Source: Winogradskya humida
GTDB taxonomy: Bacteria; Actinomycetota; Actinomycetes; Mycobacteriales; Micromonosporaceae
Direction of reading: 5' to 3'
Length of the DNA stretch: 64,000 nucleotides
NCBI RefSeq assembly: GCF_016862215.1
Contig: NZ_BOMN01000031.1
Span: 84,984-148,983, forward strand
Below, one piece after another: positions 8,868 to 15,966 of this stretch (positions are counted from its first letter, which is position 1; each line of letters opens with the position of its first letter). Made by a program: the position numbers and the translations under genes. Under the pieces are notes generated by a model. It was not told where the DNA came from. It worked only from the letters and a program-made list of their open reading frames with translations, and searched no databases.

Positions 8868-9668
8868 TCAGCTCAGGGCGGCCTTGGTGCGGCGGTGGCG
8901 GCCGTAGATCGCGAAGCCGATCGCGACTCCCACGCCGACCCCCAGCGCTGCGGCCGCGACCGGGACGGCGGGGCGTTCCCTCAGCCGGCGGCCCAGCGGG
9001 ATGGGGTGCCGGAACTCCAGCACCGGCCACTGGTTCTCCAGCGCGACCCGGCGCAGTGCGCGATCCGGGTTCACGGCGCTCGGGTGCCCGACCGCCTCCA
9101 GCAGAGGAAGATCGCTGCTCGAGTCGGAGTAGGCGTAACACTCCGCAAGGTCGTAGCCGCGCTCGTCCGCGAGCTCCTGCACGCCGATGACCTTGCTCGG
9201 CCCGGCGGCGTAGAACTCGATCTCACCGCTGTAGCGGCCGTCCACGATGCCCATCCGCGTCGCGATGATGTCCGTGACTCCGAGCAGCGCGCCGATCGGG
9301 CGCACCATCTCGTCACCGGATGCTGAAACCAGCACGACATCGCGCCCGGCGCCCTGGTGCTCGGCGATGAGGGCGGCGGCTTCGGCGTACACATAAGGGT
9401 TGATCAGCTCTTGCAGGGCCTCGCCGACGATCTGCTGGACCTGCTCGACCTTCCAGCCCTTGCAGAGGGTGGCGAGGTAGTCGCGCGTGCGTGCCATGGT
9501 CTGCTCGTCGGTGCCGCCCAGGCGGAACATGAGCTGGGCGTAGGCGGACTTGACGACGTCACGCCGGCTGATCAGCCCATCACGATAGAGCGGCCGTCCG
9601 AAGGCCAGCGCACTGGACTTGGCGATGACGGTCTTGTCGAGGTCGAAGAATGCGGCGCTCTGGCCCAC
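8868..9668 (-). CDS. HAD-IB family phosphatase (SerB-like) with C-terminal membrane helix
   Basis: This 266-residue protein belongs to the HAD superfamily, subfamily IB, related to phosphoserine phosphatases. Motif I is DLDKTVI near residue 9, motif II lies around VLVSASGDE, and motif IV is YSDSSSDLPLLE. A single hydrophobic helix near the C-terminus (VPVAAAALGVGVGVAIGFAIYG) with a basic tail suggests inner-membrane anchoring. The GTG start at 9668 is the first plausible one. The same gene lies beside the tad cluster in mycobacteria (Rv3661) and streptomycetes. The substrate is not known. Confidence 0.9.
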   Translation of the reverse strand: MGQSAAFFDLDKTVIAKSSALAFGRPLYRDGLISRRDVVKSAYAQLMFRLGGTDEQTMARTRDYLATLCKGWKVEQVQQIVGEALQELINPYVYAEAAALIAEHQGAGRDVVLVSASGDEMVRPIGALLGVTDIIATRMGIVDGRYSGEIEFYAAGPSKVIGVQELADERGYDLAECYAYSDSSSDLPLLEAVGHPSAVNPDRALRRVALENQWPVLEFRHPIPLGRRLRERPAVPVAAAALGVGVGVAIGFAIYGRHRRTKAALS

Positions 9669-10004
9669 GGCCCGAAAGTGTAGCCGTACCCGTCCCGGAA
9701 TACTGCCGCGGTGGCGGTGGTGCCATTTCTGGTGACGGTGGGTACTCGACGGTTGCGCGGTACTGAGGCATGCTTGTGTTGCGACTGGGATTCACGTTGC
9801 ACCCGGCTGCCGCTGCTTTACCCATAACCCGACCCCGTGTTCCCGACCCCGTGTTTTCGTGCATTCACGGTGGTATGGATTCTCGGTGGTTGCGCCCCCC
9901 GCGATCACCGGGTCCGATTCGGCTCGACCCCCCCTGAGCCGAATCCCAGGACGGCCCCCGTCACCCCCGACGGGGGTCGTTCCCTGTTCAGGGTTTCTGG
10001 GGTG
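9669..10004. other. Intergenic region between two minus-strand genes; small repeats only
   Basis: No coding signal is seen. A 14-bp unit, CCCGACCCCGTGTT, is tandemly repeated twice (9828-9855). Short inverted repeats at 9963-9977 and 9982-9993 may act as a weak terminator for the STAS gene that reads leftward from 10361. Confidence 0.6.
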
Positions 10005-10361
10005 TCAGGAGCCCGTCGCCCGGTTGAGATTCACGGCTTGGGCGTCGTCGGCCATCCCGAACAGTTCGGTCAGCCCGGTAACGGCGAGCACCCGCCGGAA
10101 GTTGTCGCTCGGATTTGTCACCACGAACCGGCATCCTGCCTCGGTGGCGGCGCGGTAGCCCTCGATCAGTGCGCCGAGCCCGGTCGAGTCGATGAACGTC
10201 GCGTCGCTCAGATCGATCCGGATCTGCTCCGGGGAATCCTGCGAGACCGCGTCCCGGATGCCCTGGGCGACCTCGTCGGAGTTGGAGAAGTCGATCTCGC
10301 CCAGCACGCTCACGACCGCGGTGCCGTCGTCACCGTGCGCGCTGCGGATCGGGAACTCCAT
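10005..10361 (-). CDS. STAS-domain anti-sigma factor antagonist
   Basis: This 118-residue single-domain protein of the SpoIIAA/RsbV family is expected to bind an anti-sigma kinase when unphosphorylated. The phosphoacceptor motif IDSTGLG places the serine at residue 59. The ATG at 10361 (MEFPIRSA) has AAGGGAG upstream. A start 13 codons earlier lacks a comparable site. It is transcribed away from the tad operon, with two DnaA-box-like 9-mers in the divergent region. It is less similar to BldG than the second STAS gene at 18473, so its partner is probably encoded elsewhere. Confidence 0.92.
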   Translation of the reverse strand: MEFPIRSAHGDDGTAVVSVLGEIDFSNSDEVAQGIRDAVSQDSPEQIRIDLSDATFIDSTGLGALIEGYRAATEAGCRFVVTNPSDNFRRVLAVTGLTELFGMADDAQAVNLNRATGS

Positions 10362-10473
10362 GCCAACTCCCTTGATCGGGTCGGCCGACAACATACCCAA
10401 TCGACACCGATTTCACTCTCAGGGTGTCCTTTTTGTAGGTATTCCTTTAGCAGATCAATGTCCCCGGACCGAG

Positions 10474-10501
10474 TTATCCACAGGCTGTTGAGTTATCCAC
10501 A
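10474..10501 (+). promoter_or_regulatory. Pair of perfect DnaA-box-like 9-mers upstream of the tad operon
   Basis: TTATCCACA occurs at 10474-10482 and again at 10493-10501, 19 bases apart, both followed by GGCT. The sequence equals the DnaA box consensus. The site lies between divergent STAS and ssd genes, so a role in transcription is more likely than replication initiation. Binding is inferred from sequence only. Confidence 0.5.
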
Positions 10502-10554
10502 GGCTCGGTGATCGCCGGTTGAACGATCATTGCCGGTCCGGCCACGGTGGCGTC

Positions 10555-11619
10555 ATGCCTCTCCCGCTCGTGATCACCGAAGACCCTGACCTCCTCGATG
10601 ACCTGCTGCGCCTCGCCGCCGCCGGTGGCACCGAGGTCGAGCTGGCCGCCGACCCCGCCGCGGCCCGGGCTCGCTATCTCTCCGCGCCCCTGATCCTGAT
10701 CGGCTCCGACCAGGCCGAGGACTGCCTGCGAGCGGGTTTGCCCCGCCGCTACGGCGTGCTCGTCGTGGGCCTCAACCCGATCGACGACGACGTCTGGGAC
10801 CTCGCCGAGAGCCTGGGCGCCGAGCACCTCGCCCTGCTGCCCGAGGCGGAGCCCTGGGTTGTCGACCGCATCACCGCCGCGATCCAGCCACCCGCCGCGG
10901 GTCGGGCCATCGCGGTGATCGGCGGCCGCGGCGGTGCCGGCGCGAGCACCCTGGCCGGCGGGCTGGCGGTCACCGCCGTGCGCCGCGGCCTGCGCACGCT
11001 GCTGCTCGACGCCGACCCGCTCGGTGGCGGCCTGGACCTCGTGCTCGGCTGGGAGCGGCTCTCCGGCCTGCGCTGGCCGGCCCTCGCCGAGGCCGGTGGC
11101 CACATCGACCCGCCGGCGTTGCTCGGTGCCCTGCCCCAGCGCGGCGACCTGGTGCTGCTCTCGTTCGCCCGCGACGGCCTGACCGCGGTCCCGAGCGACG
11201 TCATGGCCGGCGCTCTGGCGGCCGCGCACACCCGCCGCGACGTGACCGTGATGGACCTGCCCCGCCACCTCGACGACGCGGCGACCCTCGCCCTGCAGGC
11301 AGCCGATCAAGCAGTCCTGGTCGTCCCGGCCGAGCTGCGGGCGGCCGCTGCGGCTGCCCGGGTGGCTGCGGTGGCGCGCCTGCACTGTCCCGACCTATCG
11401 GTGGTGGTGCGGGGCCCGGCCCCCGGGCGCCTCAAACCGCGCGAGGTGGCGCGCTCCCTCGGGCTCCCGCTGGCCGGCGCTCTGCGTCCCGAGGAGTCGC
11501 TGCGCAACGGACTGGAGCGCGGTGACGCCCCCACCCAGGACGGGCGCGGTCCGCTGGCCGAGCTCTGCGGCCGGCTGATCGCACGCCTGCTCGTCGCGAA
11601 GAGCGAGGCCGTGGCATGA
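10555..11619 (+). CDS. ssd: Septum-site-determining protein Ssd / CpaE-like ATPase
   Basis: This 354-residue protein has an N-terminal receiver-like region and a C-terminal MinD/CpaE-type P-loop domain (IGGRGGAGASTLAGGLA, then LLLDADPLGGGLDL). It corresponds to Rv3660c Ssd and to the CpaE homologue that heads the actinobacterial tad locus, where it probably positions the secretion ATPase. The ATG at 10555 begins MPLPLVITEDPDL. It overlaps tadA by 4 bases (ATGA), indicating translational coupling. The deviant Walker A (GGAGAST without the usual GKT) is normal for this group. Confidence 0.88.
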   Translation: MPLPLVITEDPDLLDDLLRLAAAGGTEVELAADPAAARARYLSAPLILIGSDQAEDCLRAGLPRRYGVLVVGLNPIDDDVWDLAESLGAEHLALLPEAEPWVVDRITAAIQPPAAGRAIAVIGGRGGAGASTLAGGLAVTAVRRGLRTLLLDADPLGGGLDLVLGWERLSGLRWPALAEAGGHIDPPALLGALPQRGDLVLLSFARDGLTAVPSDVMAGALAAAHTRRDVTVMDLPRHLDDAATLALQAADQAVLVVPAELRAAAAAARVAAVARLHCPDLSVVVRGPAPGRLKPREVARSLGLPLAGALRPEESLRNGLERGDAPTQDGRGPLAELCGRLIARLLVAKSEAVA

Positions 11620-12785
11620 CCCTGGCTGCGAGGGTGCGGCGCTACATCGCCGAGGAGCACGGCGAGGCGACGCCGGAGGCTCTTGTCACCGCAGTGCGTC
11701 ACGAGGCCGACGCTGCCGTGCTCGGCGACACCACCGTGCTGCGCCTGGCAGGCCAGGTCCGCGACCAGCTCGTCGGCGCCGGCCCGTTGACACCCCTGCT
11801 GGCGGACGCCTCGGTCACCGACGTTCTGGTCAACCGCCAGGAGGTCTGGGTCGACCGGGGGCGGGGCCTGGAACGGGTGGCCGTCAACGTCGGTGGCCCC
11901 GACGACGTTCGCCGGCTGGCCCAGCGCCTCGCCGCCGCCTGCGGGCGCCGGCTCGACGACGGCCTGCCCTACGCGGACGCCCGCCTCCCCGACGGCACCC
12001 GCCTGCACGCGGTGCTTCCACCCGTGGCGACCACGGGGCCGTATCTTTCGCTGCGGACGTTCCGCCAGCGCCCGTTCACCCTCGACGATCTGGTCGAGCA
12101 GGGCACCGTGCCGCCCGCGCTTGCCGAGGTGCTCTCGGCGATCGTGGCGGGGCGCCTGGCATATCTGGTGACGGGTGGCACGGGCTCCGGCAAGACGACG
12201 CTGCTCGCGACACTGCTCGGCCTCGTGCCCCCGAGCGAGCGGATCGTGCTGGTCGAGGACGCGGCCGAGCTGCGCCCCGTGCACCCCCACGTCGTCGCGT
12301 TGCAGGCGCGCACCTCCAACACCGAGGGTGCCGGGGCTGTCAGCCTCACCGAGCTCGTACGCCAGGCGCTGCGCATGCGGCCCGACCGGCTGGTGATCGG
12401 GGAGTGCCGCGGCGCGGAGGTCGCCGACCTGCTCACCGCTCTGAACACGGGGCACGACGGCGGCGCGGGCACGCTGCACGCGAATGCCCCGGCGGACGTG
12501 CCGGCTCGGCTCGAGGCGCTGGGAATGCTCTCCGGCCTGCCCCGGGCGGCCCTGCACGCACAGCTCAACGCCGCCCTCCAGGTCATCCTGCAGGTCCGCA
12601 GGATCCCACGCGGCCGGGTCCTCGACTCGATCGGCGTGCTGCTGCCGTCCAGCGAACAGCGCCTCACCACCGTGGTCCCCGCCTGGCAGCGTGGGCGTGG
12701 TGCGGGGCCCGGTTCGGTCACGCTCGCCCGCCTGCTGTCCGAGCGCGGCATGACGGTGCCACCGGTCCTGGGTTCGCAGCGATGA
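11616..12785 (+). CDS. tadA: TadA/CpaF-type secretion ATPase
   Basis: This 389-residue hexameric ATPase of the type II/IV secretion superfamily is expected to power assembly of Flp-like pili at the inner membrane. Walker A (GGTGSGKTTLLA) is near residues 187-198. The Walker B/Asp box region (IVLVEDAAELRP) and the arginine-rich RMRPDRLVIGECRG signature follow, then the His box around AGTLHANAPADV. The length is normal for the actinobacterial subgroup. The start overlaps the ssd stop, and its own stop overlaps tadB by 4 bases, so the operon is tightly coupled. Confidence 0.95.
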   Translation: MTLAARVRRYIAEEHGEATPEALVTAVRHEADAAVLGDTTVLRLAGQVRDQLVGAGPLTPLLADASVTDVLVNRQEVWVDRGRGLERVAVNVGGPDDVRRLAQRLAAACGRRLDDGLPYADARLPDGTRLHAVLPPVATTGPYLSLRTFRQRPFTLDDLVEQGTVPPALAEVLSAIVAGRLAYLVTGGTGSGKTTLLATLLGLVPPSERIVLVEDAAELRPVHPHVVALQARTSNTEGAGAVSLTELVRQALRMRPDRLVIGECRGAEVADLLTALNTGHDGGAGTLHANAPADVPARLEALGMLSGLPRAALHAQLNAALQVILQVRRIPRGRVLDSIGVLLPSSEQRLTTVVPAWQRGRGAGPGSVTLARLLSERGMTVPPVLGSQR

Positions 12786-13486
12786 ACGGACTGTCCTGGC
12801 TTCTCGCCGCCTCGCTGCTGACACTGGCAGCCTGGGTCGTGATCCTGCCCGTGCCGTCCGGGCTGGCCCGCCTGGGTCAGCAGCCCCGATTCCGGATGTC
12901 CCTCACCGTCTCGTCTCCCAAGCGGTTGACAGTGGTCGTGGGTGCGGGCGCAGCGTTGCTGGGGCTGTTGTTCGGCGGTCCGGTGGCCGCGACTCTCGGG
13001 CTCGTCTACGCGGTCTCGGGCGCGCGGGAGTTCGCCCACTCCGTTGCCCGTAAGCGGGCCGCTGCCGAGCACACCCGGAACCTCGACGCTCTGAGTTCGC
13101 TCGCAGCGGACCTGCGCGCGGGCGCCACACCGTCGCACGCGCCGATCCGGGGGCGGCTGGGCGAGCTGACAGCCGCCGCGGAACGCCTGGCCAACGAAAC
13201 CGGGGCACCCACAGCAGACCTGGTTGACCGCATCGAGGCAGACGCCCGCACCGCTGACCGGGCCCGTGCGCGAGCCACCGCGGAGGCCGCCGGCACCCAG
13301 ATGACGGCCCTACTGCTCGCAGTTCTGCCGCTCGGTGGCCTCGGCGTCGGCTACGGCCTCGGGGCTGATCCGCTCCAGGTGCTCCTGCACACCCCGGTCG
13401 GCGCCGTCTGTGCGATCGCGGCGGCCCTGCTCCAGACCGTGGGTCTGTTGTGGTCCAACCACCTGATCAGGAGCCCGTTCGCATGA
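12782..13486 (+). CDS. tadB: TadB-like type II secretion F-domain membrane protein
   Basis: This 234-residue protein belongs to the GspF/TadB family that forms the membrane platform for the pilus ATPase. Hydrophobic segments lie near residues 5-25, 42-75 and at the C-terminus (LLLAVLPLGGLGVGYGLG and GAVCAIAAALLQTVGLLW). A cytoplasmic helical region sits between them. The ATG start overlaps the tadA stop as ATGA. The protein is shorter than classical TadB, as usual in actinobacteria. Confidence 0.88.
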   Translation: MNGLSWLLAASLLTLAAWVVILPVPSGLARLGQQPRFRMSLTVSSPKRLTVVVGAGAALLGLLFGGPVAATLGLVYAVSGAREFAHSVARKRAAAEHTRNLDALSSLAADLRAGATPSHAPIRGRLGELTAAAERLANETGAPTADLVDRIEADARTADRARARATAEAAGTQMTALLLAVLPLGGLGVGYGLGADPLQVLLHTPVGAVCAIAAALLQTVGLLWSNHLIRSPFA

Positions 13487-13659
13487 CCGCTTTCCGCTGC
13501 GGTGCCGAAGCGATCCAACGCCGGGGCGGCCCGGTTCAGGTCCCGCTCCAGCCGTGCTGCGTCGCCGCCCTCCTGCGAGCCGCGCGCACGTCCGAGTGGG
13601 TGCGATGCCCGTTCCAGGAGCTTCTGGTTCCCACCCTGATCATGGAGGGTTCTCGGTGA
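13483..13659 (+). CDS. Small uncharacterised frame coupled between tadB and tadC
   Basis: This 58-codon frame begins at ATG 13483 in an ATGA overlap with the tadB stop and ends in a GTGA overlap with the tadC start. The product (MTAFRCGAEAIQRR at the N-terminus) has three cysteines and resembles nothing I know. The four-base junctions on both sides match the rest of the operon and would keep ribosomes moving from tadB to tadC. Alternatively it is only a passive linker frame, or debris from an ancestral longer tadB or tadC. Protein-level evidence is absent. Confidence 0.35.
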   Translation: MTAFRCGAEAIQRRGGPVQVPLQPCCVAALLRAARTSEWVRCPFQELLVPTLIMEGSR

Positions 13660-14246
13660 GACGCAGGGTCCTCATGGCGGTGCTGAGCGGTGCCTCCGTG
13701 GGCTACCTCGTCGGGCACTGGTGGGGCCTGGTGCCGGCGGTCGTGGTCGCCTACGGAGCCAACCGGCTGCTCAAGCGTCAGGTGCCCGCCGCCGTTCGAG
13801 CGGGGCGCGACCGTGCGATCGCCGACCTGCCCATCGGCGCCGACCTGCTGGCAGCCGTGCTCCGCGCCGGGCTCCCGATCGACCGCGCGGTAACCGCTGT
13901 TGCCCAGGCCCTCGGCGGCCCGCTGGGGGAACGGCTCGACCGGGTGGCCCGCTCATTGACGCTCGGCGCCGAGCCGCTCGAAGCCTGGGCCCACCTCGCG
14001 GACCTGACCGGTGCCGAACGCCTCACCGCGGCAGCCGTGCGAACCAGCGCCAGTGGCGCCGCCCTCGCCGGAGCCCTCACCCGCCTCGCGGACGACCTCC
14101 GCACCGACCGCGCGATCGCCACCGAAGCGGCTGCCCGCCGCGCCGGCGTCCTGATCGTCATCCCCCTCGGCCTGTGTTTCCTCCCGGCATTCATGCTCGC
14201 CGGCCTCGTGCCGGTCCTCGTCGCAGTCCTCGGCGACGTCCTGTAA
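13656..14246 (+). CDS. tadC: TadC-like type II secretion F-domain membrane protein
   Basis: This 196-residue second platform protein of the tad locus has an N-terminal hydrophobic pair (GASVGYLVGHWWGLVPAVVV), the F-domain helical core (ADLLAAVLRAGLPIDRAV) and a C-terminal membrane hairpin (VIPLGLCFLPAFMLAGLVPV). The GTG at 13656 has GGAGGG six bases upstream. A long open frame starts 34 codons earlier, but it overlaps the linker region and lacks a site. TadB and TadC normally act together at the pilus base. Confidence 0.9.
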   Translation: MRRRVLMAVLSGASVGYLVGHWWGLVPAVVVAYGANRLLKRQVPAAVRAGRDRAIADLPIGADLLAAVLRAGLPIDRAVTAVAQALGGPLGERLDRVARSLTLGAEPLEAWAHLADLTGAERLTAAAVRTSASGAALAGALTRLADDLRTDRAIATEAAARRAGVLIVIPLGLCFLPAFMLAGLVPVLVAVLGDVL

Positions 14247-14268
14247 TCCCAAGAAGAAGGAGCTCCAC

Positions 14269-14643
14269 GTGCACCAACTGATCGTCGGCTTCCCCGGGCC
14301 GGTGCGGCCCGGCCCGCAATCCCCAGGCCCTTGCTTCCCGGGCTCGGGCCCCGCGGCCGTTCGGTTTGCCGCCCTGTGCTGGGCCGGCTTGCGTCTCGCC
14401 GGCTTGCGTCTTGCCGTCGGGCTGCGGCAGTTCAACGCGCGCTTCGCCGCCCTGCGTCCGGCCGGTTTCCGCCAGACCGGTTTTGGTCCGGCCGGTTTTC
14501 GTAAGGACGACGGCATGTCCACGGTCGAGTACGCGCTGGGGACGCTCGCCGCGGCCGGTCTGGCGGTGGTCCTCTACGAGGTTCTGACCAGCGACGCGAT
14601 CAAGCAGCGCCTGACGGACATGATCCTCGAGGCACTGAAGTGA
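14269..14643 (+). CDS. DUF4244 Flp-pilin-like protein with long repetitive N-terminus
   Basis: The last ~45 residues (DDGMSTVEYALGTLAAAGLA and the following helix) are the DUF4244 domain, the putative pilin of the actinobacterial tad locus. It has a pre-pilin-like glycine-Met-Ser junction followed by a hydrophobic helix. The GTG start at 14269 has AAGAAGGAG upstream. This adds about 80 residues rich in Pro, Gly, Ala, Leu and Arg with repeats such as LAGLRLA and AGFR, far longer than the short basic leader usual for this family. The extension is probably removed on processing. Confidence 0.82.
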   Translation: MHQLIVGFPGPVRPGPQSPGPCFPGSGPAAVRFAALCWAGLRLAGLRLAVGLRQFNARFAALRPAGFRQTGFGPAGFRKDDGMSTVEYALGTLAAAGLAVVLYEVLTSDAIKQRLTDMILEALK

Positions 14644-15059
14644 CCGGGCGCCGGCAGCCCGCCCCACGCAGCGGATGGCGTGGGCGTTGTCGTGGCCTGT
14701 TGTCCGTACGGCAGGATCGGGGCTCGTTCACCGTGGAGCTGGCGGGTGGGCTGCCGGCGCTCGTGCTTCTCCTGCTCTTCGGCCTCACGGCGATCAGCGC
14801 GGTGACAGCCCGCGGCCGATGCGTCGACGCGGCCCGCGAAGGCGCCATCATCGAGGCCAGAGGAGGCCCCGGAGCTGACCGTGCGGCCGGCATCGCCCCG
14901 CCGGGCGCGACCGTCACGATCGCCCCTGACGCTGCCGACCCCGCGAACTCGGTCACGGTCACCGTGGAAGCGCCCATCCCCGTGCTCGGCGGAAGCCTGC
15001 CGCGGCTCACCGTGCGGGCGCGAGCCGTGGCGGCCCGAGAGCCGGTGATCTACGCATGA
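14640..15059 (+). CDS. TadE-like pseudopilin
   Basis: This 139-residue protein starts at GTG 14640, overlapping the DUF4244 stop (GTGA). A basic N-terminus is followed by DRGSFTVELAGGLPALVLLL, the classic TadE prepilin-like segment with the conserved glutamate five residues into the helix. The rest is a small beta-rich extracellular domain. It corresponds to Rv3655c. It is probably a minor pilin of the Tad machine. Confidence 0.88.
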   Translation: MTGRRQPAPRSGWRGRCRGLLSVRQDRGSFTVELAGGLPALVLLLLFGLTAISAVTARGRCVDAAREGAIIEARGGPGADRAAGIAPPGATVTIAPDAADPANSVTVTVEAPIPVLGGSLPRLTVRARAVAAREPVIYA

Positions 15060-15454
15060 CGGATGCGCTGGTGCTCGTCGAGAAGCCCGGGCGGCGTCTC
15101 GGATTCGACGACGACCGCGGGGCGGCAACGATCTTCGTCCTGGCCATCGGGCTGGTATTGCTCATGGGCGGCTCCGCGGGCGCGACTGTCAGCGCGGTTC
15201 GCGTCGCCCGTCACCAAGCCCGAGCCGCAGCCGACCTCGGCGCCCTGGCCGGAGCCATGCGCGCCGACGAAGGCCCGGCCCCCGCCTGCACCCGAGCCGC
15301 CGAAATCGTCACCGCCAACAACGCCGCCCTCACCGCCTGCCACGTGGACGGGCTCACCATCCTCGTCACGGCCGAAGTGAAGGTGAGCCCCCTCCCCGGC
15401 ATGACCCACCCCGCGACCGCGACCGCCCGGGCGGGCCCGATCTACGGCTCATAA
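15056..15454 (+). CDS. Rv3654c-type TadE-like protein (helicase/secretion neighbourhood)
   Basis: This 132-residue protein starts at ATG 15056 in an ATGA overlap with the preceding stop. The N-terminal DDRGAATIFVLAIGLVLLMGG is a pilin-like hydrophobic segment preceded by acidic residues. The motif ARHQARAAADLGALAGA is diagnostic for the TadG/Rv3654c group. It contains two cysteines likely to pair outside the cell (AC.. and TACHV). It is the last gene of the tad operon. Confidence 0.87.
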   Translation: MTDALVLVEKPGRRLGFDDDRGAATIFVLAIGLVLLMGGSAGATVSAVRVARHQARAAADLGALAGAMRADEGPAPACTRAAEIVTANNAALTACHVDGLTILVTAEVKVSPLPGMTHPATATARAGPIYGS

Positions 15455-15460
15455 CCGGCC

Positions 15461-15630
15461 TGGTGCCCCGATCGGCCTGGTGCCCCGATCGGTCTGGTGC
15501 CCCGATCGGTCTGGTGCCCCGATCGGTCTGGTGCCCCGATCGGTCTGGTGCCCCGACCCGTCTGGTGCCCCGACCCGCCTGGTGCCCGTGCCCGCCTGGT
15601 GCCCGTGCCCGCCTGGTGCCCGTGCCCGTG
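15461..15630 (+). repeat. 17-bp tandem repeat, ten units
   Basis: The unit CTGGTGCCCCGATCGGT recurs with an exact 17-base period. TGGTGCC starts at 15461, 15478, 15495, 15512, 15529, 15546, 15563, 15580, 15597 and 15614. The first six units are nearly identical; the last four drift toward CCCGTGCCCGC. The period is not a multiple of three and no ribosome binding site is present, so it is probably non-coding. It directly follows the tad operon stop. Confidence 0.9.
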
Positions 15631-15760
15631 CCTTGAACCCGCCCCATGCCCGCGGAACCGATCTGGGCCGGGAGGAAGTCGCCCCGACCTGGGGGTGAAC
15701 TGCGGGCTACGGGCCGGGACTGGCGCTGGCGCTGACACTCGGGCTGCGGCTCGCGCTCGC

Positions 15761-15814
15761 GGCCTGGCTGGGGCTGGCGGCCTGGCTGGGGCTGGCGGCC
15801 TGGCTGGGGCTGGA
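15761..15814 (+). repeat. 18-bp repeat, three units, in a GGCTGGGG-rich tract
   Basis: Three copies of GGCCTGGCTGGGGCTGGC lie inside a longer tract (about 15710-15940) of related GCTGGGGCT words. Read on the minus strand, this gives SPSQAA hexapeptides in a frame that is open beyond the helicase stop but has no start codon of its own. No gene is supported between 15455 and 15966. Confidence 0.75.
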
Positions 15815-15966
15815 GGTCGGGCTATCGCCGGGGCTGGGTCTGGGGCTCGCGGTCTGGCTCGGGCTGCGGCTGGGGGTGGCGGTCGAGCTGGTGCTCGGGC
15901 TCGCGGTGGCTGTTGGGCTGGGGCGGGGTGGGTGGTGGGTGAGGGGCGCTGGTTTGGGTGGTGGGG

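Noticed and set aside
10474..10501. Chromosomal replication origin
   Set aside because: Only two DnaA boxes and no dnaA, dnaN, gyrB or AT-rich unwinding element nearby; a regulatory or titration role is more plausible.
15461..15630. CRISPR array
   Set aside because: The 17-bp units are contiguous with no spacers and no cas genes are near.
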